Made by a program: the position numbers and the translations under genes. Below are positions 33,488 through 43,754 of a stretch of DNA of 64,000 nt, piece by piece; positions within the stretch are counted from its first letter, which is position 1; each line of letters opens with the position of its first letter. This DNA is from Rana temporaria (lineage: Eukaryota; Chordata; Amphibia; Anura; Ranidae): NCBI RefSeq assembly GCF_905171775.1, contig NC_053490.1:29563042-29627041 (forward strand), read 5' to 3'. The notes beneath the pieces are model-generated. The model was given only the letters and a program-made list of their open reading frames with translations, made no database searches and was not told where the DNA came from.

Positions 33488-33978
33488 GGCCCCATACACA
33501 CGAGAGAATTTATCCGCGGATACGGTCCAGCGGACCGTTTCCACGGATAAATCCTCTCAAAGATTTCCGCAGATTTCTATGCGATGGAGTGTACTCACCA
33601 TCGCATTGAAATCCGCTCGGAAATCCTCTGGCGATGACGTGTCGCGCCGTCGCCGCGATTATGACGCGGCGACGGGCGCGACGCTGTCATATAAGGAATT
33701 CCACGCATGCGTCAAATCATTACGACGCGTGCGGGGAATCCCTTTGGACGGATGGATCCGGTGAGTCTGTACAGACGAGCGGATCCATCCGTTGGGATGG
33801 ATTCCAGCAGATGGATTTGTTCAGCATGTCAGCGAATATCCGATCTGCTGGAATCCATCCCAGGGGAGATATATCCGCGGATAAAGATCCGCTGGCGTGT
33901 ACACACCATAGGATCTATCCGCTCAAACCCATTTGATGGGATTTATCTGCGGATAGATTCTATGGTGTGTATGGGGCC
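33488..33978. mobile_element. GGCCCCATACACACG-ended palindromic MITE, chain member 2
   Basis: The same family as the preceding element in the same orientation, separated from it by only TAA. It ends TGTGTATGGGGCC followed by TTA (33979-33981). The two copies share the ATCCGCTGGAATCCATCCC-type blocks. Small frames inside differ by several residues, so they are separate insertions or an older tandem duplication. Confidence 0.82.
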
Positions 33979-33981
33979 TTA

Positions 33982-34446
33982 GAGTCGGTTCACACTAGGG
34001 CGACACGACTTCCAGCGCGACTTTCAGAGGCGACTCTGACACGACTTGAGCATGAACCACAGGGCGATCTGGGGCGATTTACAACACGACTTGAAGTCGT
34101 CTCCAGGACAGGAGACTTTCCAGTGGCCAATCAAACAACAATCAGCTCTAGGGGGGGGGGGGGAGAGGTTTGCCTGAGAAATGTATGTTATCTTCCTGGA
34201 AAGTCGCTTCAGTTAAGACAGTGATCAGACTTGGAGGCGACTTCTATTGAAATCAATGGGTACAAATCGCCTACAAGTCGGATTGAAGTAGTACAGGGAC
34301 CTCTTCTGAAGTCGGAGCGACTTGAGTAGTGTGTATTAACACCGCTCCCATCCACTTACATTGTTTTTCTCTACAGCGCGACTTGGGACGACTTGAGGCG
34401 ACTTCAAGTCGGGATCCCAAGTCGCCCCCAGTGTGTGAACCGACTC
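33982..34446. mobile_element. GAGTCGGTTCACACT-ended palindromic MITE, chain member 3
   Basis: It starts GAGTCGGTTCACACTAGGGC and ends GTGTGTGAACCGACTC. The 3-bp duplication TTA is on both sides (33979-33981 and 34447-34449). Repeated CGACTTGAAGTCG words fill the palindrome. A run of about 12 G occurs near 34152. A TTA/TAA duplication is typical of PIF/Harbinger elements, but no transposase is present to confirm this. Confidence 0.82.
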
Positions 34447-34466
34447 TTAAGGGAGTCTGATGCAAA

Positions 34467-35240
34467 TGCTGAGTGAGTAACTTGTATAGTGCTACAATTG
34501 TGAACTAAATCGTCTCAAGGCGCTTTTTCGATTCCAGTGTTGTCTGAGTCCTTCAGAAGAGGTGGGTCTTACGTTTTTTCTGAAGCCTGTGGTTTTCTTC
34601 CATGCAGATGTCCGTGGGTAGAGCGTTCCATAGCCGTGGTCCTTGGACTGCAAATCTTTCTTTCTCCCTTTCGATTTGTAGCGGGACTTGGGAATGTGGA
34701 GGAGGTTTTGGTTAGTTGATCCGGAGAATGCAATTGGGTGAGTAGTGTTTTATTTTCTTGCATAAATATTGAGGAGCGTTTCCTTGTGTGCATTTGTGGG
34801 TGAGGCAGAGGGTCTTGAAGTGACCCGATCCTTTACGGTTAGCCAATGAAGGGTCCTCAGGGATAGGGCGATGGTTCCCAGGTTTTTTCCCCATTACCAG
34901 TCTGGCTGCTTTGTTCTGGACGACTTGTAGGCGCAAAATCTGGTATTAAGGTAGTCCTATGTAGAGGGAGTTTGCGTAGTCGCGTCAGAAATTGATGATT
35001 GTTCCAACTACTACTGCTATCTCCTCTTCTGGGATGAAGGGGATGAGTCTACGCAGCAGGCGGAGAAGGTGGTGAGATCCGCTGACTACTGATCTTATTT
35101 GTGCATCCATCGACATCTCTGAGTCAAAGATGACTCCGAGACTTTTGGCTTTGGGGCTTGGGGTGATAGTCTGTCCAAGGATGGTGGGTGGTGTCCATGA
35201 AGTCTTAGCTTTTGTCTTTCGGTTTGCTTGAAGGTCATCA
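34467..35240 (-). pseudogene. L2-type LINE, 3' end of ORF2, degraded
   Basis: Read on the minus strand, the segment gives SLGVIFDSEMSMDAQI, LLRLLRRLIPF, RLQVVQNKAARLV, LRTLHWL and THKCTQGNAPQYL in the order seen at the end of L2-clade reverse transcriptases, followed by a 3' tail with GCGCCTTGAGACGA. At least two stops and two or more frame changes break it. Only the region after the RT catalytic motifs is present, the usual result of 5' truncation. Upstream it abuts a half-palindrome TTAA element at 35270. Confidence 0.8.
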
Positions 35241-35269
35241 AAGTCCTAGCAGTAATCTAGGCCGGGGGG

Positions 35270-35435
35270 CCTATTCCAAAAGACCCATACCCGGAAGCGA
35301 CGGAGAAGATGCATCTCGAAAACGGTAAGTACGGATCATATTTTAAAACAACTAGCCGATTCCCCTAGACAAAACGAGCATCCATCTAAGGGGAAAAGAT
35401 AAAAAAATATATAATTGGGTGAACTCCCGCTTTAA
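35270..35435. mobile_element. Half copy of the TTAA palindromic MITE (AGCGGGAGTTCACCC family)
   Basis: It matches the right arm of 49347-49871: CATACCCGGAAGCG, GAGAAGATGCATCTCG, AACGGTAAGTAC, GATTCCCCTAGACAAAACGA, then GGGTGAACTCCCGCTTTAA, with TTAA at 35432-35435. The left arm is absent. Confidence 0.75.
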
Positions 35436-35483
35436 GAGTTGCCTCTTTGTATTTGTAAAGACTTAAAAAAAAACGACTACTTA

Positions 35484-35917
35484 GGCCCTGTACAGACAAT
35501 AGAACATGTCCGATGAAAACGGTCCGTGGACCGTTTTCATCGGACATGTCCGCTGGGAGATTTTGGTCTGATGGCTGTACACACCATCAAACTGAAAATC
35601 CCCGCGGACAGACAGCGCGGGTGACGTGGCGGTTGACGTTGACGCCGCCATGTCAACAAACCAAGAAGTAAAATACTTCCACGCATGCGTCGAATCCATT
35701 CGACGCATGCGGGAGATTTTCTGTCCTCCTGGTTAGGTTGTACTAACCAGCGGACATGTCGGACGGACGGGTTTCCAGCAGATAAGTTTAAAGCATGCTT
35801 TAAAACTTTTGTCTGCTGGAAACCTGTCTGCTAGGCTGTACACACGGTCGGATCTGTCCGTTGAAACTGGTCTGCGGACCAGTTTCAGCAGACATGTTCG
35901 ATCGTGTGTACAGGGCC
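35484..35917. mobile_element. GGCCCTGTACAGACA-ended palindromic MITE
   Basis: The ends GGCCCTGTACAGAC and GTGTGTACAGGGCC are diverged members of the GGCCCC(A/G)TACACACG terminus. It is flanked by TTA (35481-35483) and TGA (35918-35920). Internal inverted blocks are ACGGTCCGTGGACCGT and ACATGTCCG. The frame at 35481-35708 is not a gene. Confidence 0.75.
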
Positions 35918-36240
35918 TGAAAGAAGATAGCTTAGCGGGAGAACCTAACCCTAGCTGCAGGCTAGATGCAACCTTGTAATGGGCCTAATTGGACTCATGG
36001 CCATGGTTTGGAGACCCCCTGCCCTAGAGGGAATATACTTCAGAGATACACTTTAAATGACCTTTCTGATTTTGGCATAACTTTAATTTTGTCTGGACAG
36101 CCTTAGTAACTCATTAAAGTGGACCTTGCACTTCAGACAAGGTCCGTTTATTCAAAGGGTCTGGACTCCTCTTTTCTTTTTTTCCTTTTTTTCTCTTTCT
36201 TTTCCTCTTTTCCATCTGTTTTTCAATCAAATACCCTTTA

Positions 36241-36707
36241 TTAAAGCGGGGGTTCACCCAAAAATAAATTTTTAACATACATTCAGCCGAGTTGTCCCCA
36301 ATGACAATCGGCTGTTTATTTTTTTTTTTTCGTACATACGTATTCTCACCGCCGCTTCCGGGTATGTCTTCTGCGGGACTGGGCGTTCCTATCTGATTGA
36401 CAGGCTTCTGACCATCGCATACAGCGCATCACGATTTGCCGAAATCAGCCGAACGTCGGTGCGGCCCTATACGGCGCCTGCGCACCGACGTTTGGCTTCT
36501 TTCGGCAACTCGTGCTGCGCTGTATGTGACGGTCGGAAGCCTGTCAATCAGATAGGAACGCCCAGTCCCGCAGAAGACATACCCGGAAGCGGCGGTGACA
36601 ATACGGATGTACGGAAAAAAAACATAAAAAACACAGCCGATTGTCATTAGGACAACTCGGCTGAATGTAATGTTAAAAATTTATTTGTTGGGTGAACCTC
36701 CACTTAA
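36241..36707. mobile_element. TTAA palindromic MITE (AGCGGGGGTTCACCC family)
   Basis: TTAA at 36241-36244 is followed by AGCGGGGGTTCACCC, and GGGTGAACCTCCAC precedes TTAA at 36704-36707. The unit is one large palindrome, with CATACCCGGAAGCGGCGG and CGTTCCTATCTGATTGACAG arms and a centre near 36475. TTAA targets occur in Kolobok and piggyBac elements. Confidence 0.85.
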
Positions 36708-36719
36708 GTTTACTTTTTT

Positions 36720-37821
36720 AAAAAAAAAAAAACATGCAAACAAAGCATAAACAAATACCTATACAAACAAAAAGAAAGAAAGAAAGGAAAGTAGAATAAT
36801 ATTATGTTAAATAAATAAATATAACAACAACAATGATTTGTTCCAGTATATAGCAGTCATCACTGAGAAATGTTTAACATTACATACAATCAGTAATTCG
36901 ATTAAGTTCTGCACCATAGAACCCAGCGACACTATCGACAGAATCAGTCCCTGCCCTCAAGGAGCTAACAATCTAAGATCCCTAAGTAGCGGGGTATCGC
37001 CCTTTCTAATTTGAAACAAAAGACCATGCTACCATTGCTGATTGTGAAGGATCTCAGCTCCCTCCGGTGGCCGAGTTAGGTTAGAGCCACCTGTTGTTTA
37101 CATTTCATTCTGGTACTGCAGAGAATGTTGGGGGATTGAGTTCAGGAGAAGAGACTCCATTTGCCCTTGCCTGTAAAACCAGAGAGCAGCTGTGCAACCC
37201 CAAGATGCTTTGCCTTCCGCACCGCCTGCTATGGGAGGTAATTTAAGGGAGAGGACGGTGTTTGGCGCGCTCTCTCTGGACCGCCTCCTCAACCCAGGAG
37301 GACGCTGTTAGGAGTGCCTCCACTGGGAGTAGGCCGCAGTTGAGGCCTACATACGCCCGGGCGGAGCGGCTTTGAGAAGGAGGGACGGAGTTTCTGCCGG
37401 AGTCATCGGACGAGATCCCAGTAACCCGCGACCTGTCTGAGGACCGGAGACTGGCTGACCGAGCCGAACGAACGGTGTGTGCCATAGAAGGACAAGGCCT
37501 GAACCGATTGAGTGAGACAGGCACTTGCCTTAAGGTACTGATTGTCTTGCAGAAGGGCGGATCGTTAATATCTATTTTGCGGTTTGACTAATCAGGAAAC
37601 TTTCAACAGTTTACTATTACCCTTTTGGATTATAAATTGCTTTTTGCCCGCCAACGCATGCCAACGAATAAGTGCACAAACTGTTAGAAGGAGACTTTAT
37701 TGAAGTTTGGCCTGGGACGCCAGGCCATCCTGATTAGCTATAGCTATAGTACCCAAGGGTTATCTATTTATAGTTGTATATTCATTATATTTGTTGCATT
37801 ACTTGTTGACTGAGTAATCAG
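36720..37821. other. Unassigned sequence; possible LTR-like or gene-like segment
   Basis: 36720-36840 is simple A-rich and AAAG-rich DNA. 37040-37560 is a G/C-rich block beginning near ATCTCAGCTCCCTCCGGTGG with no repeats and no convincing frame. Its end, TTGCCTTAAG then GTACTG, looks like a weak splice donor. It could be a solo-LTR leader or a 5' untranslated exon, and I cannot decide from sequence alone. Confidence 0.25.
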
Positions 37822-39004
37822 GTAGTGTTGCTCACGAATATTCGTATTGCGAATATTCGGCTCGAATATGGCATATTCGAGTATTCGCGAATATCTCGAA
37901 TTTCGCGGTCAATATTCGCTATTCCGAATATTCGGATTTTTTCAATTTTATTTTTAGAACAGATCACATCCTAGTGATCTCTCCATCGACGTCTAAAAGC
38001 ATTGCTGGTATGATTAGAGACCTTGGGCCGAGTAGCTGAAGCGATCATTTTATATTGCCGAATATTCGCGATGCGAATATTCGGCAATAGGAATATTGCG
38101 CGATTATTTTCTCCGCCCTTCTTTTGCATCAGAGCCAATCAGAGTGCTCCTACCGCAGTTGTCGAAATTCCGCAATCAATTTCGCATTTGCATTTTGCGA
38201 AATTTCGATAAAATATCACGAATATTCTGAGCCAATCAGAGGGCTCCTACCGCAGTTGTCGAAATTCCGCAATAAATATCGCATTCGCATTTTGCGAAAT
38301 TTCAATAAAATATCACAAATATTCTGAGCCAATCAGAGGGCTCCTACCGCAGTTGTCGAAATTCCGCAATAAATATCGCATTCGCATTTTGCGAAATTTC
38401 GATAAAATATCACGAATATTCTGAGCCAATCAGAGGGCTCCTATCGCAGTTGTCGAAATTCCGCAATAAATATCGCATTCGCATTTTGCGAAATTTCGAT
38501 AAAATATCACGAATATTCTGAGCCAATCAGAGGGCTCCTACCGCAGTTGTCGAAATTCCGCAATAAATATCGCTTTCGCATTTTGCGAATTTCGATAAAT
38601 TTTCGTATATTCTGAGCCAATCAGAGGGCTTCCTATCGCAGTTGTCGGATATTCCGCAATAAATATCGCATTCGCAGTTGCGAATTTTCGTAAAATATCA
38701 CGTATATTCTGATCCATCAGAGGGCTCCTATCGCGAGAGTTGTCGAAATTCCCGCAATAATAGCGCCATTCGCATTTTGCGAAATTTCGATAAAAATATC
38801 ACGAATATTCTGAGGCCAGAGTGCTCCTACCGCAGTTGTCGAAATTTCGCAATTAATTTTCGCATTCGCAATAGCGAAATTTTGCAAACATTTCATTTCG
38901 ATAAATATCACGAATATTCGAATTTAGCGAATATTTCTCGAATATTCGGCTATATTTTCGTGATATATCGCGAAATCGAATATGGCGTATTCTGCTCAAC
39001 ACTA
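37822..39004. mobile_element. AT-rich hAT element with CCAAT-box array, copy 1
   Basis: The ends are TAGTGTTGCTCACGAATATT and ATTCTGCTCAACACTA, flanked by a perfect 8-bp duplication GTAATCAG (37814-37821 and 39005-39012), with one ambiguous base at the left edge. The interior consists of units of about 97 bases, each with GAATATTCTGAGCCAATCAG. GAATATTCG words dominate the termini. A second copy is at 40629-42064. Confidence 0.88.
38131..38830. repeat. 97-bp tandem array with CCAAT boxes
   Basis: CCAAT occurs at 38135, 38232, 38329, 38426, 38523 and 38617, always as AGCCAATCAG, which fits the NF-Y binding consensus. Spacing is 97, 97, 97, 97 and 94 bases. Two further degenerate units after 38700 have lost the motif. 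Confidence 0.9.
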
Positions 39005-39190
39005 GTAATCAGTTCCCATTACTTTATATGGTATTGTAGAGAGGCAGAGAGCTGGGTGAGGTTTGGCAAGATGGCGTTTCAATGTATGTGTTTTGTTGAA
39101 GGGGTTCTTCTTGCTGTGTGCTCACACAGGTCTATCTGACATTGAAGCCTAGCTCACACTTAAGCCTTAATATTGTTATTGATATTGCAG

Positions 39191-39390
39191 NNNNNNNNNN
39201 NNNNNNNNNNNNNNNNNNNNNNNNNNNNNNNNNNNNNNNNNNNNNNNNNNNNNNNNNNNNNNNNNNNNNNNNNNNNNNNNNNNNNNNNNNNNNNNNNNNN
39301 NNNNNNNNNNNNNNNNNNNNNNNNNNNNNNNNNNNNNNNNNNNNNNNNNNNNNNNNNNNNNNNNNNNNNNNNNNNNNNNNNNNNNNNNNN
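39191..39390. other. Assembly gap (200 N)
   Basis: Exactly 200 N, a conventional filler length, so the true distance is unknown. Frames that run across it are meaningless. Confidence 0.99.
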
Positions 39391-39911
39391 GGACCTGCAA
39401 ATAGAGTAACGTTGTTTTATTCATGTTCCGTTGTTCCTTCTTTAAGTAAAGCATTACTTTGGTTATCTTGAAGTTTGTGCGCAGCCTGTCCTTCATATTG
39501 CAAGACCCCTTTCATTTAAGGTAATCCCTTTTATTTGCATAATCTGTTGTAGTGTAACAGGATGTTGTGTTTCCCCACAAGCTACTGGGGTCCACAACTC
39601 CCATATTACCAGGTGTGTGAAGGGAGGGTTTTGAGCCATTTTAAGGGGTTAATCACAGAGCGTAGACCCAAAACAACCAGCAGCTCCTCCGGGGGTAGTG
39701 CGACACCTAAATCACGTTCATACATACAGAAACGCTGCATAAAAGTGCACAAAAGAGCCTCTGGGGAGAAAAATAGTTTGATAATATACTCACCTTCCTC
39801 TGACTATTGTAGTACAGAGGGGAACTTCATCCCTGGGAGAGAGGAAGGTCCAGCGTCCCCTTGGTGGGATAACTTGCAGTAGTTGGTCACCATTGGACTT
39901 CTGTTTTGTGA
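39391..39911. other. Unassigned sequence after the gap
   Basis: No inverted ends, arrays or recognisable protein. It may belong with the block before the gap as part of an LTR-like repeat, but nothing seen proves this. Confidence 0.25.
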
Positions 39912-40068
39912 TGCTTCTCTTGCCAGAGCTTAGTGGTCTCTAATGGTCTCTTGCCAGAGCTTAGTGGTCTCTAATAGTCTCTTGCAGGAGCTTGGTAGTC
40001 TGTAATAGTCTCTTGTAGTAGCTCAGTGGTATTTTATAGTCTCTTGCCAGAGCTTAGTGGTCTCTGAT
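39912..40068. repeat. 32-bp minisatellite TAGTCTCTTGCCAGAGCTTAG, first part
   Basis: Units contain TAGTCTCTTGCAGGAGCTTA plus GTGGTCTCTAA. The array continues at 40563-40628 and 42065-42085, so it has been split by the MITE at 40069-40562 and the hAT element at 40629-42064. Confidence 0.85.
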
Positions 40069-40562
40069 GCCGCGTACACGCAGTTGTTTTTCGGCATGAA
40101 AAAAAATGACATTTTTCAGCATGTCCAAAAAACGACGTTTTTCCAACTTCATCATTAAAAACGATGTTGCCCACACACCATCGTTTTTGAAAAATGATAA
40201 ACAAAGCGCGGTGACGTACAAAACGTACGACGGCACTCTGAAGGGGAAGTTCTATTCGCCTTTGGGCTGCTTTTAGCTGATTCCTTGTTAGTAAAAGACG
40301 ATTCACGCTTTTTTGTCTGTTACAGCGTGATGAATGTGCTTACTCCATTAGGAATGGTAGTTTTACCAGAACGAGCGCTCCCGTCTCATAACTCGCTTCT
40401 GGGCATGCACGGGTTTAAAATGTCGTTTTAGCCCACACACGATCATTTTTTACAACCCGAAAAACTACATTTTAAAAAAGAAGCCGAAAAACGATGATTT
40501 TAAATTACGTTTTTAAAAATTTCATTTTTTTTCATGCCGAAAATCGACCGTGTGTATGGGGC
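40069..40562. mobile_element. GCCGCGTACACGCAG/TGTGTATGGGGC palindromic MITE
   Basis: A diverged member of the TACACACG-ended group, with CATTTTTTTTCATGCCGAAA and its inverse near the two ends and AAAACGA(C/T) words throughout. It is inserted in the 32-bp array. The flanking bases (GAT/ATA) do not give a clear duplication. Confidence 0.7.
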
Positions 40563-40628
40563 ATAATAGTCTCTTGTAGTAGCTCAGTGGTATGTTATAG
40601 TCTCTTGCAGGAGCTTAGTGGTCTCTAA

Positions 40629-42064
40629 TAGTGTTGCTCACGAATATTCGCATTGCGAATATTCGACTCGAATATAGCATATTCGAGAAATCGCGCTATA
40701 TTTCGAATTTCGCGGTGAATATTCGCAATTCCGAATATTCGCATTTTTTCAATTTGATTTTTAAAACAGATCACATCCTATCGACGTCTAAAAGCATTGC
40801 TGGTATGATTAGAGACCCTGGGCCGAGTAGCTAAGCTGAGGCGATCCTTTTATGTTGCCAAATTGAAAAAAAAAAAATTGCGATTTTTCGCTATTGCGAA
40901 TGCGAAAATGATTGCGAATTTTCGATAACTGTGGTAGGAGAACTCTGATTGTCTCTGATGCAAAAGGGGGGGGCTTTGTGTATGTTTCTGTTATGAATAT
41001 TTGTATGTTTGATATTATTTTTTTTTGTAAGAAGGAAAAAATTGCGCATACCTTAAAAAAAGGGGAGAATACAGCAGCAACTCAAAAATGTTATACAACA
41101 TAATTTAATACAAGACAGAAAATGGAGTCGCTCTACAAGAATAAAAAATATGTCTAGTGACAAGACATGTGGGCAAATTATAAAATAAGCAAGCGCAAAT
41201 AACTTGTGAAATACACAGTGAAACAAATATATAAAGAAATATAGTCCCAATAATAGAAAAATAATCTTTCATAAAAATGTCTTTGATATGTGAAGTGAAA
41301 AAAAGTCCAAAGCATGCAGCATGAACGTGTTCAATCTTTAAGGTGTTTGATTGACAAACGGCTGTGACAGATGGATAGAGTAAAGAATCACCACCAATGC
41401 AAAACACTTTTTATTTTCTATTGTAAAATATCAAGAATATTCTGAGCCAATCAGAGTGCTCCTTCCGCATTTGCCGAATATTCGCAATTATTTTGTATTG
41501 TAAAATATCAAGAATATTCTGAGCCAATCAGAGTGCTCCTTCCGCATTTGCCGAATATTCGCAATTATTTTGTATTGTAAAATATCAAGAATATTCTGAG
41601 CCAATCAGAGTGCTCCTTCCGCATTTGCCGAATATTCGCAATTATTTTGTATTGTAAAATATCACGAATATTCTGAGCCAATCAGAGTGCTCCTACAGCA
41701 TTTGTCGAAATTGCGCAGTAAATATCGCATTCGCATGTTGCGATATTTCGATAAAATATCACGAATATTCTGAGCCAATCAGAGCGCTCCTCCAGCATTT
41801 CTCGAAATTGCGCAATAAATATCGCATTCGCATGTTGCGATATTTCGATAAAATATCACGAATATTCTGAGCCAATCAGAGTGCTCCTACCGCAGTTATC
41901 AAAAAATCGCAATTATTTTCGCATTCGCAATAGCGAAAAATCGCAATCATTTAATTTCGATAAAATATCACGAATATTCGAATTTAGCGAATATATCTCG
42001 AATATTCGAATATATATTCGAGATATATCGCGAAATCGAATATGGCATATTCTGCTCAACACTA
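40629..42064. mobile_element. AT-rich hAT element with CCAAT-box array, copy 2
   Basis: The same termini as 37822-39004, with a perfect 8-bp duplication GTCTCTAA (40621-40628 and 42065-42072). CCAAT boxes in AGCCAATCAG lie at 41447, 41524, 41601, 41678, 41775 and 41872 (spacing 77, 77, 77, 97, 97). The segment of about 450 bases at 40965-41415 has no counterpart in copy 1 and is probably a nested fragment of unknown type. Confidence 0.88.
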
Positions 42065-42085
42065 GTCTCTAATAGTCTCTTAATG

Positions 42086-42451
42086 CATAGAATGCATTAA
42101 GATAAAAAAAAACTTCTGCCTTTACAACTCCTTTAAACCCACAAGTGCTTTTCTACCACTACTTCTCCTTTATATTGGCTTTTCAAATGCAGTCATTTAG
42201 AAACTGAATAAAAGGTTTAGTGCTGGGAAACTCTTTTTTTGATTGATAAGTAGTGCATTTTATATACAACTATATAGATCAAACCAAAATGATGGACACA
42301 TGAGGAGTAAAGAGGGACAGAGGGAGCTTTGAGAGCTTTGCGTCACCCTTGCCTAGGCACTGCTGGAAAAAGGTAAGTATATTATCTAATCTAATGTTTT
42401 TTGCACTTTCACCCAGCGTTTTAGAATGGAAAGGGGAGCAGTTTGAATAAG
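42086..42451. other. Stretch without recognised features
   Basis: Short A/T-rich spacer between the hAT element and the TACCGTATTT element. No inverted ends or coding frame seen. Confidence 0.4.
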
Positions 42452-42539
42452 TACCGTATTTGCCGGCGTGTAAGACGACCTTTTGGATGCAAAAAAATGC
42501 ATCCAAAGTCGGGGGTCGTCTTATACGCCGGATCTGTCT

Positions 42540-42845
42540 CCGTCAGGCTGCGGTTATCCATGTTTCAGGCTGCGAGCATCCATGATTTAAAAGCCGCGCC
42601 TCCTCCTCAGACTGTTCCGTGATAGGCGGAACACTCATTTTCCCAGCAGGGCCTCTGTTCAGTGTTCCACCTATCACGGATGCTTTCTCATCCTCGGACG
42701 AGAGGACGTCCGTGATAGGCGGAACACTGAACAGAGGCCCCGCTGGGAAAATTAGTGTTTCGCCTATCACGGAAACGTCTGAGGAGGAGGCGCGGCTTTT
42801 GAATCATGGATGCCCGCAGCCTGAAACATGGATGTCCTCAGCAAA
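42540..42845. repeat. Long hairpin (GTGATAGGCGGAACACT arms)
   Basis: The arms run from CATGTTTCAGGCTGC near 42559 to GCAGCCTGAAACATG near 42816, through GCCGCGCCTCCTCCTC and GGCGGAACACT blocks, with the turn near 42690 at TCCTCGGACGAGAGGA. Arms differ at a few sites. Frames inside it on the two strands nearly mirror each other. Confidence 0.85.
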
Positions 42846-42885
42846 ACATTTAAGGTAGGGAGATCGTCTTGGCCGGCACAGTAGA

Positions 42886-43285
42886 GGCATGTGATGGACA
42901 GTGGAGGCATGTGATGGACAGTGGAGGCATGTGATGGACAGTGGAGGCAAGTGATGGACAGTGGAGGCATGTGATGGCACAGTGGAGGCATGGAATGGCA
43001 CAGTGGAGGCATGGAATGGCACAGTGGAGGCATGGAATGGCACAGTGGAGGCATGAAATGGCACAGTGGAGGCATGAAATGGCACAGTGGAGGCATGAAA
43101 TGGCACAGTGGGGGATGTAATGGCACAGCACTGTGGGGCATGTAATGGAATGGCACTGTGGGGCATGTAATGGAATGGCACAGTGGGGCATGTAATGGAA
43201 TGGCACAGTGGGGCATGTAATAGAATGGCACAGTGAGGCATGTAATGTAATGCCACAGTGAGGCATGTAATGTAATGGCACAGTG
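42886..43285. repeat. 20-21-bp minisatellite GTGGAGGCATGTGATGGACA
   Basis: About 19 units, first GTGGAGGCATGTGATGGACA, then GTGGAGGCATGGAATGGCAC, then longer GTGGGGCATGTAATGGAATG forms, showing stepwise change of unit along the array. Confidence 0.92.
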
Positions 43286-43328
43286 AGATTTGAAAAATTC
43301 CTGTTTCTGTCAGCGGTTGTTCCTGTCA

Positions 43329-43599
43329 GGCCCCGTACACACGACCGAGTTTCTCGGCAGAATTCAGCCAGAAACTCGGTCGGAGCTGGATTCTGCCGAG
43401 AAACTCGGTCGTGTGTACACTTTTCAGCGAGGAACCCGTCGAGGAACTCGTCGGGCCGAAAAGAGAACATGTTCTCTATTTTCTCGTTAGTCAATGGGAA
43501 AAGTCGGCCCGCCGAGTTCCTCGGCGGCTTCCACACTGAACTCGACGAGGAACTCGATGTGCTTGGCACGTCGAGTTCCTCGGTCGTGTGTACGGGGCC
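43329..43599. mobile_element. GGCCCCGTACACACG-ended palindromic MITE nested in the TACCGTATTT element
   Basis: The ends GGCCCCGTACACACGACCGA and TCGGTCGTGTGTACGGGGCC are a perfect inverted match, with the 3-bp duplication TCA (43326-43328 and 43600-43602). The interior is built of CCGAGTTTCTCGGC/CGAGGAACTCG words. Its near-perfect ends make it one of the younger insertions in the window. Confidence 0.9.
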
Positions 43600-43754
43600 T
43601 CAGTGGTTGTTCCGGCTACCCCTTAGCTTCCAGACAGACTAGTAGGAAGGGGGTCGTCTTATACGGCGAGTATATACCAAAACCAAAATTTTTCCTGGAA
43701 AAATAGGGGGTCTTCTTATACGCCCAGTCGTCTTATACACCGGCAAATACGGTA

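Larger units (their letters stand above)
42452..43754. mobile_element. TACCGTATTT-ended non-autonomous DNA transposon, copy 2
   Basis: TACCGTATTTGCCGGCGTGT at the left and ACACCGGCAAATACGGTA at the right are inverted ends, each followed inward by AAGACGACC/GTCGTCTTAT repeats. Inside, in order, are a 300-bp hairpin (42540-42845), a 20-21-bp minisatellite (42886-43285) and a nested palindromic MITE (43329-43599). The plan, hairpin then minisatellite, is the same as in the element at 3028-3853. Confidence 0.85.

Noticed and set aside
39118..39496. Frames spanning the N run
   Set aside because: They are open only because N gives no stop codon.
42767..43569. His/Cys/Pro-rich frames of 150-239 codons on the minus strand
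   Set aside because: Mostly the 20-21-bp minisatellite; the remainder is the nested palindromic MITE.
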